Source: Erysipelotrichaceae bacterium
Lineage (GTDB): Bacteria; Bacillota_I; Bacilli_A; Erysipelotrichales; Erysipelotrichaceae
DNA length: 53,920 nt
Assembly (NCBI GenBank): GCA_017432895.1
Contig: JAFRIG010000012.1
Coordinates: forward strand, 1 to 53,920
Direction: 5' to 3'
Part shown: positions 10,389 to 19,182 of the stretch, piece after piece
Layout: each line of letters opens with the position of its first letter
Numbering within the stretch: position 1 is the first letter of the stretch
The notes under the pieces: generated by a model
What the model was told of the DNA's origin: nothing
What the model saw: only the letters and a program-made list of their open reading frames with translations
Databases searched by the model: none
Made by a program: the position numbers and the translations under genes

Positions 10389-10796
10389 ATGCAGTTTAAA
10401 ACGGATCTGATAACCTATAACGGCGTCTACCGTTCCATCATGACCGAGAAGCTCAACATCCCTTCTCCCGATGGCAGACGTACGATACTGGCCAACCACA
10501 TGCCGATCATGATCCCTTTACAGATCGGGGTCATCGAGACCGATGAGGATGGCGTTTTGAAACACTATGCCATCAATGGCGGAGTCTTATATTTCCGTGA
10601 CAATGTCGCGGAGATCGTGGCCGATGCGGTCATGGATGTGGAAGAGATCGATGTCGAAATGGCTTTGGAAGAAAAGGCCGCCCAGGAAGAAAAGCTGGCC
10701 AAGGCCAAGCGGGACAACGAACGCATCCGGGCCAGATACCGGATCGAAGTTGCCGAAAACCTGTTGAAGGCAGCCGAAAAATATATCACAAAATAA
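10389..10796 (+). CDS. atpC: F0F1 ATP synthase subunit epsilon
   Basis: The 135-residue subunit has an N-terminal beta-sandwich (PDGRRTILANHMPIMIPLQI, then GGVLYFRDNVAEIVADAV) and a C-terminal helical hairpin rich in Ala/Glu/Lys (AAQEEKLAKAKRDNERIRAR). The second part can inhibit ATP hydrolysis in related enzymes. It is the last gene of the operon, 3 bases after atpD, and is followed directly by a hairpin terminator. Confidence 0.9.
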   Translation: MQFKTDLITYNGVYRSIMTEKLNIPSPDGRRTILANHMPIMIPLQIGVIETDEDGVLKHYAINGGVLYFRDNVAEIVADAVMDVEEIDVEMALEEKAAQEEKLAKAKRDNERIRARYRIEVAENLLKAAEKYITK

Positions 10797-10797
10797 A

Positions 10798-10822
10798 ACA
10801 GCGGATCAATTTGATCCGCTGT
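10798..10822. terminator. hairpin between the converging atp operon and gltD-like gene
   Basis: ACAGCGGATCAA and TTGATCCGCTGT form a perfect 12-base inverted repeat around one base. On the minus strand it is followed by GTTTTATTTT, so it is a good terminator for the gltD-like gene. In the atp direction the hairpin lacks a clean T-run and may act less strongly. Confidence 0.75.
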
Positions 10823-10828
10823 CGCTTT

Positions 10829-12058
10829 CTATTCCTTTGGCAAAGATTGGAGATACCTGTGCATGGCTTCCGCCGTGACCTTGGAAGCGGCGACCGCTTC
10901 AACGACGGTCTTGGCCCCGGAGACGACATCGCCCGAAGTGAAGACACCGGGTCTGGTGGTCTGGCCGTTCTCATCGGCTACCAGCAGGCCGTTTTTATTT
11001 ACTTCCAGGCCTTTGGTGGTAGAGACGATACGGTTCATGGCTCCCTGGGAGACGGAGACGATGACGCTGTCGGATTCGTAGAGCTTTTCGCTGCCTTCGA
11101 CTTTTTCGACTTTGCCTTCTTCGTTGACGATCGTATCGGCGAAGATGACACCGTTATCTCTTATCTCGATCGGGGCCTTGTTGAACTCGAAACGAACACC
11201 TTCAAGCTGTGCATAGGAGAACTCGTATTGGGAAGCGGAAACTTTATCGCGGCGGGCGAAACAGGTGACGTTGCGCGAACCTTTTCTGATCGCGGTTCTA
11301 GCGACATCCATGGCGGCGTTGCCGACACCGATGACGATGACATTATCACCGAGGTGATAGACCTCCGGGGAGACCAGATAGTCGATCGCAAAATGGACAT
11401 TGCCAAGGGATTCGCCTTTGATGCCCAGGGTCTTGGGACGCCAGGTACCGGTACCGACGAAGATGGCCTTGTAGCCGTCTCTGAACAGGTCGTCGATGGT
11501 GATCGAAGTGCCGATGGTCGTATTGGGACGGACCTTGATGCCTTTGAGTCGCAGATGGCGGTATTCAAAATCATCCAGGACCGATTTCGGCAATCTGAAT
11601 TCCGGGATGCCATAGCGCAAGACACCGCCGATCTTGTCGTGGATGTCGAAGATCGTCACATCGTAGCCATAACGGGCCAGTACGACGGCGATCGTAAGTC
11701 CGGCCGGACCGGAACCGACGATGGCGACCTTGATGCCGTTGGAAGGTTTGGGACCTTCAGTCATCTGATTGGCATAGGTCGTGGAGATGTAGTTCTCGAT
11801 CGTCGAGAAGTGGACCGGTGAACCCTTGATGCCCAGCACACAATGACCTTCACACTGATTCTCGTGGTTGCAGACCAGGGAACACACGGTGGTCAGGGGG
11901 TTGTTTAAGAAAAGCATCTTGCCGGCTTCATTGAGCTTGTTTTCTCTTAACAGTCTGATCGCTTCCGGAATGTTGGTGTTGATCGGACAGCCCTTGCGGC
12001 ACATCGGGTTCTTGCATTGCAGACATTTGTTGGCTTCATCCATTACATGTAAGGCCAT
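10829..12058 (-). CDS. GltD/NfnB-like FAD-dependent NAD(P)H oxidoreductase
   Basis: The 409-residue protein follows the glutamate synthase small-subunit plan. The N-terminal Fe-S part has CLQCKNPMCRKGCP and CSLVCNHENQCEGHCVLG. An FAD-binding motif IVGSGPAGL and an NAD(P)H-binding motif VIGVGNAAMD follow, and it ends with the FAD contact GVFTSGDVVSGAKTVVEA. No large subunit (gltB) or NfnA is next to it, so it may serve another partner or act as a ferredoxin/NAD(P) reductase. It is about 50 residues shorter than typical GltD. AGGAGG lies 7 bases before the start. Transcribed toward the atp operon and ends at the shared hairpin. Confidence 0.8.
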   Translation of the reverse strand: MALHVMDEANKCLQCKNPMCRKGCPINTNIPEAIRLLRENKLNEAGKMLFLNNPLTTVCSLVCNHENQCEGHCVLGIKGSPVHFSTIENYISTTYANQMTEGPKPSNGIKVAIVGSGPAGLTIAVVLARYGYDVTIFDIHDKIGGVLRYGIPEFRLPKSVLDDFEYRHLRLKGIKVRPNTTIGTSITIDDLFRDGYKAIFVGTGTWRPKTLGIKGESLGNVHFAIDYLVSPEVYHLGDNVIVIGVGNAAMDVARTAIRKGSRNVTCFARRDKVSASQYEFSYAQLEGVRFEFNKAPIEIRDNGVIFADTIVNEEGKVEKVEGSEKLYESDSVIVSVSQGAMNRIVSTTKGLEVNKNGLLVADENGQTTRPGVFTSGDVVSGAKTVVEAVAASKVTAEAMHRYLQSLPKE

Positions 12059-12106
12059 TGTATTTCCTCCTTCTCACATATCATTATGGCAGACGATCTT
12101 GATTTT

Positions 12107-13489
12107 TTAGTAGATGATCTCGTATTTCCCATTGCAGTTAATGATCCTAGTCTGCTTGTGTTCCAGTTCTCTTTTCAAGCGGAAGTCATAACGCAAATGG
12201 ACATGACCATAGAGCCAGAAACGGGGATGGAGCTCATTGAGCAGTTTTTCAAAACATTCAAAACCCTGATGGGCATAATCTTCCATGTCGCCGTAGCCTT
12301 TGATCGGAGCATGTGTGACGACGATGTCGACCCCGCCGGCTTTGAGGATCTTGGCTCTGAGTTTGCGGATCCTTCTTTGCATCTGGACTTCAGTGTACTG
12401 GTACTTGTCCTGCGAGTAGCGGTAGGAACCGCCAAGACCCAGGATCCTGATACCCTGATAGATCACCAGGTCGTCGTCGATGCAGATGCAGCCACCGGGT
12501 TCTTCAATGTCATAGCGGCCATCGTGGTTGCCATGGACATAGAACAGGGGTTTGTTGGACATCGTGACCAGGAATTCAAGATACTCGCTCTTGAGATCAC
12601 CGCAGGAAATCAGGAAATCGGTGTCCTTGAGTTCACTGCGGGCGTATTCGGAATATAATCCGAGATCCTCTTCGTCAGCCAGGCACATGATCCGATAGGG
12701 ACCATGTCCGTAGCTTAAACGCAGCTTATTTGATGCTACCGCTTTGTCCAAGGAGGTATCGTTCATAGCGGAAAGTTCTTCATAGCCATAGAGTTCCAGC
12801 AGGGCCAGAAAACAGTCACCCTCTTCGCCGGTGATCTTGTGGTGTTTCAGATGACTTGAGACCCGGCCATAGAGACCGACGATATCGATCCTTTCCCTTC
12901 TGGTCCAGACGTGATCTTCTTCAAAGCCTAACAGTTTCTGAAAACGGGAATAGTATTCTCCTTTGGAAAACTGGATGGAATAAAGTTTCGATAGTTCATA
13001 GTAATTAAGAAAACTCTGATACCTGCGTACCGCCATCATATCCTTATTAGGCGGCAGAAGTCTGGTGACTTCGAGTGTGATAAAGACGGCACCATAGGAC
13101 TTTAAGACCGAGACCCGCTTGTTGCCTTCCAGGATGTAGAAGCGCCCCAGGTATTCATAGGCTGTGGGTGCTTCGGCAATACCGGTATCGGAAAGGTGAT
13201 AAGCGCAGACTTCCCGCCATTTGGCCGCAAACTCCGTTCCCGGTTTGAGCAGGGGCATGAAGTCCGCTGAAAAAGACAGGGTCCGGGCTGAAGTCTTGGT
13301 GCCAACGATGAGGTCGGCAGGCACATCGATCTCACCCAGATACTGGCTGGAACAGTCATAGTCATTGACGATCTCGTCGAGGACCTCCGGATGAAGAGGC
13401 AGATCCTGTCGTCTGTTTCTTCTTAATGTCTTTCTTCCCCGCTTCAGAGCGTAGAGGTATTGATCATATGTTTCACTAAGGTTTTCCAC
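12107..13489 (-). CDS. metallophosphoesterase with N-terminal ParB-like domain
   Basis: The 460-residue protein has two parts. Residues about 50-140 contain GRFYILEGNKRVSVLK, the signature of the ParB/sulfiredoxin-like fold. Residues about 265-460 are a calcineurin-type phosphoesterase: GD at 297-298, GNHD at 320-323, His393 in VTHAPIKGYGD and GHVH at 428-431. The first metal motif, normally DxH, reads D272-E-E274, so the usual His is replaced by Glu. From memory this variant recurs in Bacillota relatives, so the site may still bind metal. Substrate unknown. It faces away from uxaB across a 93-base gap. Confidence 0.75.
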   Translation of the reverse strand: MENLSETYDQYLYALKRGRKTLRRNRRQDLPLHPEVLDEIVNDYDCSSQYLGEIDVPADLIVGTKTSARTLSFSADFMPLLKPGTEFAAKWREVCAYHLSDTGIAEAPTAYEYLGRFYILEGNKRVSVLKSYGAVFITLEVTRLLPPNKDMMAVRRYQSFLNYYELSKLYSIQFSKGEYYSRFQKLLGFEEDHVWTRRERIDIVGLYGRVSSHLKHHKITGEEGDCFLALLELYGYEELSAMNDTSLDKAVASNKLRLSYGHGPYRIMCLADEEDLGLYSEYARSELKDTDFLISCGDLKSEYLEFLVTMSNKPLFYVHGNHDGRYDIEEPGGCICIDDDLVIYQGIRILGLGGSYRYSQDKYQYTEVQMQRRIRKLRAKILKAGGVDIVVTHAPIKGYGDMEDYAHQGFECFEKLLNELHPRFWLYGHVHLRYDFRLKRELEHKQTRIINCNGKYEIIY

Positions 13490-13582
13490 ATCTATATTAT
13501 GCCCGAAAATGTGTCATGTTCTTTACGAAAATAAAGATAAAAGAAGGTCTTTGTCATTATAATATAAGCAAGGAGACAGAGA

Positions 13583-15058
13583 ATGGACAATTTAAATATT
13601 GAAATGACTAAAGCCCCCAGCAGACCGATCAAGGTAGTACAGTATGGCGGAGGCAATTTTTTGCGCGCCTTTGTCGATTATTTCTTCGACCTGGCCAATG
13701 AAAAGGGACTGTTTGACGGCAGTATTGCCATTGTTGAATCGCTGGAAAGAAGCAATGTCGACCGCTTTAAACAACAGGATTGTCAATACACTCTGCAGCT
13801 AAGAGGCAATGTCAATGGCGAAGAGTATGTCGAAACCCGCGTGATCACTTCTTTGGCCAAGGCCGTGACAGTCTTCCATGATTATGAAGAGTATGTCGCT
13901 TTAGCGAAAGAGGAAGAACTTCGTTTCTTTGTTTCCAATACGACGGAAGCGGGTATCGTCTTTAACGGTGAAGATAAATTCGAAGACAAGTTTCATGTGA
14001 CGTTCCCGGCCAAGCTGACGCAGTTCTTGTACGAACGCTACAAGGCTTTTGATGGGGCCATGGACAAGGGTCTGATTATGTTGCCGGTGGAGCTGATCGA
14101 TGACAATGGCATCGTCTTAAAGAAATATGTGAAAGATTATATCGAACTATGGCAACTGGAAGAAGGCTTCAAAAACTGGGTCGAAGAAGCCTGCATCTTC
14201 ACTTCCACTCTAGTTGACCGCATCGTTCCGGGCTTCCCGCGGGATGAAAAGGATGAGATCTGCGCGAAACTGGGTTACAACGACGATCTGCTTGATACGG
14301 CGGAACCATTCGCTTTATGGGTCATCGAATCGCCTAAGGACATTTCGGCTGAACTTCCTTTAGATAAGGCTTTGGAAGGCAAGGTCGGCATGAACATCAT
14401 CTTTACCGACAACCAGAAGCCTTACAAACAGCGTAAAGTCAGGATCCTCAACGGTGCCCATACTTCCTTTGTTTTGGCCAGCTATCTGATCGGCCATGAC
14501 ACGGTCAAGGAATCGATGGACGACAAACTGGTCAGAGACTTCATGAACAAGACCATTTACGAGGAGATCATTCCGACTTTAACGCTTCCTAAAGAGGAAC
14601 TAGAAGAATTCGCGGCAGCTGTGGTCGACCGTTTCAATAACCCCTTTATCAAACACGCCCTGCTTTCGATCTCGCTCAACTCCGTATCCAAGTGGCGGGC
14701 CAGATGTATGCCCTCGCTTTTAGGCTATGTCGACAAATTCGGTAAATTGCCTAAGAACCTGAGTTTCTCGATCGCCGCCTTACTGGCCTTCTATAAAGGA
14801 AATGAGATCAGAGAAGGAGCCTTGATCGGAAAGCGCAATGGCGAAGAATACAAGATCGTTGATGATCCGGAAGTCCTGGAATTCTTTAAAGAAAACAGCG
14901 ATCTTGCAGCCAGGGAACTTGCCAAAAAATATCTGAGTAATGAACAATTTCATGGCCAGGATCTTACCAAAGTTGAAGGCCTGCTGGATGAAGTAACCAA
15001 AGATCTGGAAGCTATCAGAACAATCGGCGCTGAAAAGGCGATGGAGGAGCTTGGATGA
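13583..15058 (+). CDS. uxaB: tagaturonate reductase (altronate oxidoreductase)
   Basis: The 491-residue NAD-dependent enzyme of the mannitol dehydrogenase superfamily interconverts D-tagaturonate and D-altronate in galacturonate catabolism. The N-terminal Rossmann motif is VVQYGGGNFLRAFVDYFFD. NTTEAGI and KVRILNGAHTSFV are typical of UxaB and separate it from the UxuB at 40578, which has FGSGNLFRAYQ. AGGAG lies 8 bases upstream, and a TATAAT at 13558-13563 is a likely -10 without a good -35. It is the first gene of the hexuronate operon and overlaps uxaA by ATGA. Confidence 0.9.
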   Translation: MDNLNIEMTKAPSRPIKVVQYGGGNFLRAFVDYFFDLANEKGLFDGSIAIVESLERSNVDRFKQQDCQYTLQLRGNVNGEEYVETRVITSLAKAVTVFHDYEEYVALAKEEELRFFVSNTTEAGIVFNGEDKFEDKFHVTFPAKLTQFLYERYKAFDGAMDKGLIMLPVELIDDNGIVLKKYVKDYIELWQLEEGFKNWVEEACIFTSTLVDRIVPGFPRDEKDEICAKLGYNDDLLDTAEPFALWVIESPKDISAELPLDKALEGKVGMNIIFTDNQKPYKQRKVRILNGAHTSFVLASYLIGHDTVKESMDDKLVRDFMNKTIYEEIIPTLTLPKEELEEFAAAVVDRFNNPFIKHALLSISLNSVSKWRARCMPSLLGYVDKFGKLPKNLSFSIAALLAFYKGNEIREGALIGKRNGEEYKIVDDPEVLEFFKENSDLAARELAKKYLSNEQFHGQDLTKVEGLLDEVTKDLEAIRTIGAEKAMEELG

Positions 15059-16533
15059 AGCAGTATATCAGGATCAACGACAGCGACAACGTCGCCGTCG
15101 CCCTGGTCGGCTTGGAAAAGGGCTTCACGTTAAACGACGGGACCATCCTGAATGAAGATATCGATCTGGGTCATAAGATCGCTTTGAAAGATATCAAGGA
15201 AGGTGAGCCGATCATCAAATACGACAATCTGATCGGTTATGCGACTTGCGATATTAAAAGAGGCGATCATGTCCATACCCACAACATCAGGACTTCTTTA
15301 GGAGCCGATGATGAATATGTCTATGAACCGGTGAAGTTCAAGGATCTGAAGATCGAAGAAGATTTCTTTGAAGGCTATCTGCGCAAAGACGGCAGTGCCG
15401 GGGTGAGAAATGAGATCTGGATCATTCCGACAGTAGGGTGCGTCAATTCGATCGTTAAGAAGATGGAAGAAAAGGCCAAGGATCTTGTTTCCGGAAGTCT
15501 GGAAGATATCATCGCCTTCAATCATCCCTACGGCTGCAGCCAGATGGGTGATGACCAGGAGAATACCCGCCAGATTTTGGCGGATCTGATCAGACATCCC
15601 AATGCCGGAGCTGTGCTGGTGGTTGGGTTAGGTTGCGAGAACTCCAACATCGACGAGATCAAGAAGCACATGGGACAGTACGATGAAGAAAGAGTCCGTT
15701 TCATGATCTGTCAGGAACATGAAGATGAGATCGCATATGGCCTTGAACTTCTGAAAGAATTAAGCGAATACGTCAAAAGTTTTGAAAGACAAAGACTTTC
15801 CGCCGACAAGCTGGTCATCGGCCTCAAGTGCGGCGGTTCGGATGGCTTAAGCGGAATTTCAGCTAACCCGACAGTCGGACGTTTCTCCGATATCCTCATC
15901 TCCAAAGGTGGAACGACGATATTGACGGAAGTACCGGAGATGTTTGGAGCCGAGCAGCTTCTGATGAACAGGGCAGCTGATGAAGAAGTCTTTGAAAAGA
16001 CGGTCAATCTGATCAATAATTTCAAGAACTATTTCCGTAAAAACGGCCAGACCATCTACGAGAATCCTTCCCCGGGCAATAAGAAGGGCGGCATTTCGAC
16101 GCTGGAAGACAAGTCCAACGGCTGTGTCCAGAAGTCCGGTTCGGCCAAAGTAATGGATGTGCTGGAATATGGCGATTTTGTCAAGACCAAGGGCCTTAAC
16201 CTCCTAAGTGCGCCAGGCAACGATCTGGTCGCTTCGACCGCTTTGGCAGCAGCCGGTGCCCATATCGTCCTGTTTACGACGGGTAGAGGTACGCCATTTG
16301 CCTCACCGGTACCGACGGTAAAGATCTCTTCCAATACACCGTTATATGAGAAAAAGAAAAACTGGATCGACTTCAACGCCGGCGAACTGGTCGACGATGA
16401 AGACATGGATCTGGATAAGATGGGACATAAACTTTATGAACTGGTCATCGCGACAGCTTCGGGCAAGAAAGTCAAAGCCGAAGAGGAAGGTTACCACGAT
16501 CTGGCGATCTTCAAACAGGGTGTGACTTTATAG
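15055..16533 (+). CDS. uxaA: altronate dehydratase
   Basis: The 492-residue enzyme removes water from D-altronate to give 2-keto-3-deoxygluconate. The N-terminal SAF-type segment (about 1-90, with LGHKIALKDIKEGEPIIKYD) is fused to the catalytic domain. That domain shows GYLRKDGSAGVRNEIWIIPT, FNHPYGCSQMGDDQENT, GLGCENSNIDEI and LKCGGSDGLSGISANPTVG, the conserved Cys/Gly blocks of the family. Translationally coupled to uxaB. Confidence 0.93.
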   Translation: MKQYIRINDSDNVAVALVGLEKGFTLNDGTILNEDIDLGHKIALKDIKEGEPIIKYDNLIGYATCDIKRGDHVHTHNIRTSLGADDEYVYEPVKFKDLKIEEDFFEGYLRKDGSAGVRNEIWIIPTVGCVNSIVKKMEEKAKDLVSGSLEDIIAFNHPYGCSQMGDDQENTRQILADLIRHPNAGAVLVVGLGCENSNIDEIKKHMGQYDEERVRFMICQEHEDEIAYGLELLKELSEYVKSFERQRLSADKLVIGLKCGGSDGLSGISANPTVGRFSDILISKGGTTILTEVPEMFGAEQLLMNRAADEEVFEKTVNLINNFKNYFRKNGQTIYENPSPGNKKGGISTLEDKSNGCVQKSGSAKVMDVLEYGDFVKTKGLNLLSAPGNDLVASTALAAAGAHIVLFTTGRGTPFASPVPTVKISSNTPLYEKKKNWIDFNAGELVDDEDMDLDKMGHKLYELVIATASGKKVKAEEEGYHDLAIFKQGVTL

Positions 16534-16552
16534 GGAACCGATATGTAACCAG

Positions 16553-17545
16553 ATGAAGGATCTTTTATTCTCTTTAAATATCGTGATGCCTATGGCCGGT
16601 TTATTGGCCATAGGCTATCTGTTTAAGAAAAGCGGCTTTTTTGACGAATCTTTTCTGCATGTCGGGAAGAAGTTTTGTTTCTATGTGCTTTTATCCTGTT
16701 CGCTTTTCAAGAATCTCTATGATTCCGATCTTGACGGTTTGCCTTACCGTTTCATCGTTTTTACGGTGCTGGCACTTTTAGTCGAGATCTTTTTAAGTTT
16801 CATTATTGCGGGAAAGATCAGTGATAAAAGAAGTCAGACTGGGGTCATCATCCAGGGCAGCTTCCGCAGTAATTTCGCCTATATCGGCATTCCATTGGCA
16901 ACGATGTTTTTTACCGATGAAGCCCTCATCGCCCGCACGCAAAGCGAGATATCGCTGCTTTCGATCTTCGTGATCCCGATCTTCAATGTCGTTTCGGTCA
17001 TTGCGCTTTTGAAATATACAGACAACAAAGATGATACAAGCCTGCTTAATAGATCGATCCATGGGATACTCAGAAATCCCTGTATCATCTCTGTCGTCTG
17101 CGGCCTTATGGTACTGCTTATAAGACTGGCGATCCCTTCCTGTGCTTTTTTGATAAGGGATCATCTGTCTTTTGTCTATAAGATCCTGTCTTATCTTTCT
17201 TCGATGTCGACGCCTTTCGCCTTTTTGATGGTGGGAGCGAGTCTGGATCTTTCCTCCAGTATCAGGAATCTCAAAAAGCTGACTGCTGTCGTACTTTTAA
17301 AGGATCTCATCTTTCCAGCTCTGGCTTTGTCAGCGGCGTATTTATTGAAAGTTGCCGACAATGTCCAATATGCGATACTGGTTTCCATCTTTGCATCACC
17401 GACGGCGGTGGCAAGTGCAATCATGGCTTCGCAGATGGGCGGGGATCAGGAATTGGCCGATGAGATCGTCATGTATACGACGATATTTTCGATGGTCCCT
17501 CTTTTGATCATCATTTACTGTTTAAAGATTGCGGGGTGTGTATGA
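16553..17545 (+). CDS. AEC (auxin efflux carrier) family transporter
   Basis: The 330-residue, roughly ten-helix membrane protein resembles AEC-family permeases, which move organic anions such as malate or malonate. Typical parts are an N-terminal LPMAGLLAIGYLFKKSGFF-like segment, FRSNFAYIGIPLA in the middle, a central charged loop, and ILVSIFASPTAVASAIMASQ with a broken helix near the end. It sits between uxaA and uxaC, so it may carry a hexuronate or a related acid. That link is positional only; the usual hexuronate carriers are MFS or GPH proteins. Confidence 0.8.
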   Translation: MKDLLFSLNIVMPMAGLLAIGYLFKKSGFFDESFLHVGKKFCFYVLLSCSLFKNLYDSDLDGLPYRFIVFTVLALLVEIFLSFIIAGKISDKRSQTGVIIQGSFRSNFAYIGIPLATMFFTDEALIARTQSEISLLSIFVIPIFNVVSVIALLKYTDNKDDTSLLNRSIHGILRNPCIISVVCGLMVLLIRLAIPSCAFLIRDHLSFVYKILSYLSSMSTPFAFLMVGASLDLSSSIRNLKKLTAVVLLKDLIFPALALSAAYLLKVADNVQYAILVSIFASPTAVASAIMASQMGGDQELADEIVMYTTIFSMVPLLIIIYCLKIAGCV

Positions 17546-17643
17546 TAATCAAACTGGGAATCAGAGGGCATGATCCGATTGTTTCGGTTCTTTCAAAAGA
17601 AGTGTTTAAATTCATTAAAATAACGGCGGAGTGCCGTTCATAG
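17542..17643 (+). pseudogene. 33-codon coupled ORF, possible remnant of a sugar epimerase gene
   Basis: ATG 17542 overlaps the stop of the AEC gene (ATGA) and the frame ends TAG 17641. It begins MIIKLGIRGHDPI, reminiscent of the first strand of xylose-isomerase-like TIM-barrel epimerases (KxGIRxHD), then becomes unrecognisable. It may be the start of a lost gene or a short coupled peptide before uxaC. Weak evidence. Confidence 0.3.
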
Positions 17644-17656
17644 ATAGGAGAATAAA

Positions 17657-19057
17657 ATGAAAGAATTCATGGGTAAAGACTTTTTGCTGAGCAACGATAC
17701 AGCCAAACATCTGTATCACGATTACGCGGCCAAGATGCCGATCATCGACTACCATTGCCACATTTCGCAAAAGGAGATCTATGAGAATAGACAGTTCTCG
17801 ACGATCAGCGAAGTCTGGCTGGGTGGTGATCACTACAAATGGCGGCAGATGAGAGCCAACGGCATCGATGAGAAATATATCACCGGCGATGCTTCCGATC
17901 TGGAAAAGTTCAAAGCCTGGGCTAAGACTCTGTCGCATCTGATCGGCAATCCGTTATATCACTGGTCTCATCTGGAATTGCAGAGATACTTTGGTATCTA
18001 TGAGCCTTTGACGGAAGACAATGCGGAAGACATCTTCAACCGCTGCAACGAAGTGCTCAAGACTTTGACGGTCCGCAAGATCCTGGAAGATTCCCATGTG
18101 AATATCGTCTGTACGACGGATGATCCCTGCGATGATTTGGCTATCCACAAGCTGATCGCAGAGGATGCTTCCTTAAAGACGAAGGTCGTGCCCTGCTTCC
18201 GTCCGGACAAGGCCAACAACATCGAGAAGGTCGATTATCTTGGCTATATTGCAAGACTTGAAAACGCTTCGGGTAAAAAGATCGCTTCCTTCAAGGATCT
18301 TTGTGAAGTGATCGATGAAAGGATAGAATTCTTTGCATCAATGGGTTGCAAGGCTTCCGACCATGCTTTGGAGTATGTCATGTATGCTCCGGCAAGCGAA
18401 GAAGAAGTTGAAGCCATCTTCGCCAAGAGACTTAGCGGGCAAGCCGTAAGCAAGGAAGAAGAACTGCAGTTCAAGACGGCTTTCATGCGACATCTGGCTG
18501 GTGTCTATCACGAGAAAAACTGGGCGATGCAGTTACACTACGGCTGCAAACGCGACAACAATACGGCGATGTTTGAAGCCTTGGGTCCGGATACGGGTTA
18601 CGATACCATCAATAACTATGCGCCAAGCTCTCAGATGGCGGACTTCCTCGACAGTCTGAATAAAGAAGGCAAACTGCCAAAGACCATCATCTATTCGCTT
18701 AACCCTAACGACAATGCGGCGATCGTGACAACGATGAACTGCTTCCAGGGCGATGGCATTAAAGGCAAGCTCCAGCACGGTTCAGCCTGGTGGTTCAACG
18801 ATCACAAGAAAGGCATGCAGGAACAGATGGAGACGCTGGCCAATGACGGCATGCTGGCAAACTTCATCGGCATGCTGACGGACTCCAGAAGCTTCCTGTC
18901 CTATACCAGACACGAATACTTCCGTCGCATCCTTTGCGATTTCATCGGCACTTTAGTTGAAAACGGCGAGTATCCCAATGATGAAAAAGTTCTGAAAGAG
19001 ATGGTCGAAAACATCTCCTACTACAACGCCGTCGATTATCTGGGTTTTGAGCGATAA
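17657..19057 (+). CDS. uxaC: glucuronate/galacturonate isomerase
   Basis: The 466-residue amidohydrolase-fold isomerase converts D-glucuronate to D-fructuronate and D-galacturonate to D-tagaturonate. Landmarks: MPIIDYHCHISQKEIYENRQ with the metal-binding HxH, VWLGGDHYKWRQMRANG, VCTTDDPCDDL, the MQLHYGCKRDNN block and FIGMLTDSRSFLSYTRHEYF. Length is normal. The ribosome site is TAGGAG, 9 bases before the start. With uxaB, uxaA, uxuA and uxuB it completes both hexuronate branches. Confidence 0.95.
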   Translation: MKEFMGKDFLLSNDTAKHLYHDYAAKMPIIDYHCHISQKEIYENRQFSTISEVWLGGDHYKWRQMRANGIDEKYITGDASDLEKFKAWAKTLSHLIGNPLYHWSHLELQRYFGIYEPLTEDNAEDIFNRCNEVLKTLTVRKILEDSHVNIVCTTDDPCDDLAIHKLIAEDASLKTKVVPCFRPDKANNIEKVDYLGYIARLENASGKKIASFKDLCEVIDERIEFFASMGCKASDHALEYVMYAPASEEEVEAIFAKRLSGQAVSKEEELQFKTAFMRHLAGVYHEKNWAMQLHYGCKRDNNTAMFEALGPDTGYDTINNYAPSSQMADFLDSLNKEGKLPKTIIYSLNPNDNAAIVTTMNCFQGDGIKGKLQHGSAWWFNDHKKGMQEQMETLANDGMLANFIGMLTDSRSFLSYTRHEYFRRILCDFIGTLVENGEYPNDEKVLKEMVENISYYNAVDYLGFER

Positions 19058-19182
19058 TAGTGAGAAATTTCAGATCCTTTATACCGTATTTAAGTAGTGA
19101 TAAGGTAAAATTAAAACAGGCTCTACAGTGAATTCAAAGAATACTAAAACACAAAATCGAATATAAAAACAGGAGGAGAAAA

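Noticed and set aside
10811..11821. A 336-codon plus-strand frame opposite the GltD-like gene
   Set aside because: Low-complexity Asp/Gly-rich translation with no motif; the minus strand encodes a clear flavoprotein with a strong ribosome site.
12086..12658. A 190-codon plus-strand frame opposite the metallophosphoesterase
   Set aside because: It mirrors a gene with full catalytic motifs and has no start signals of its own.
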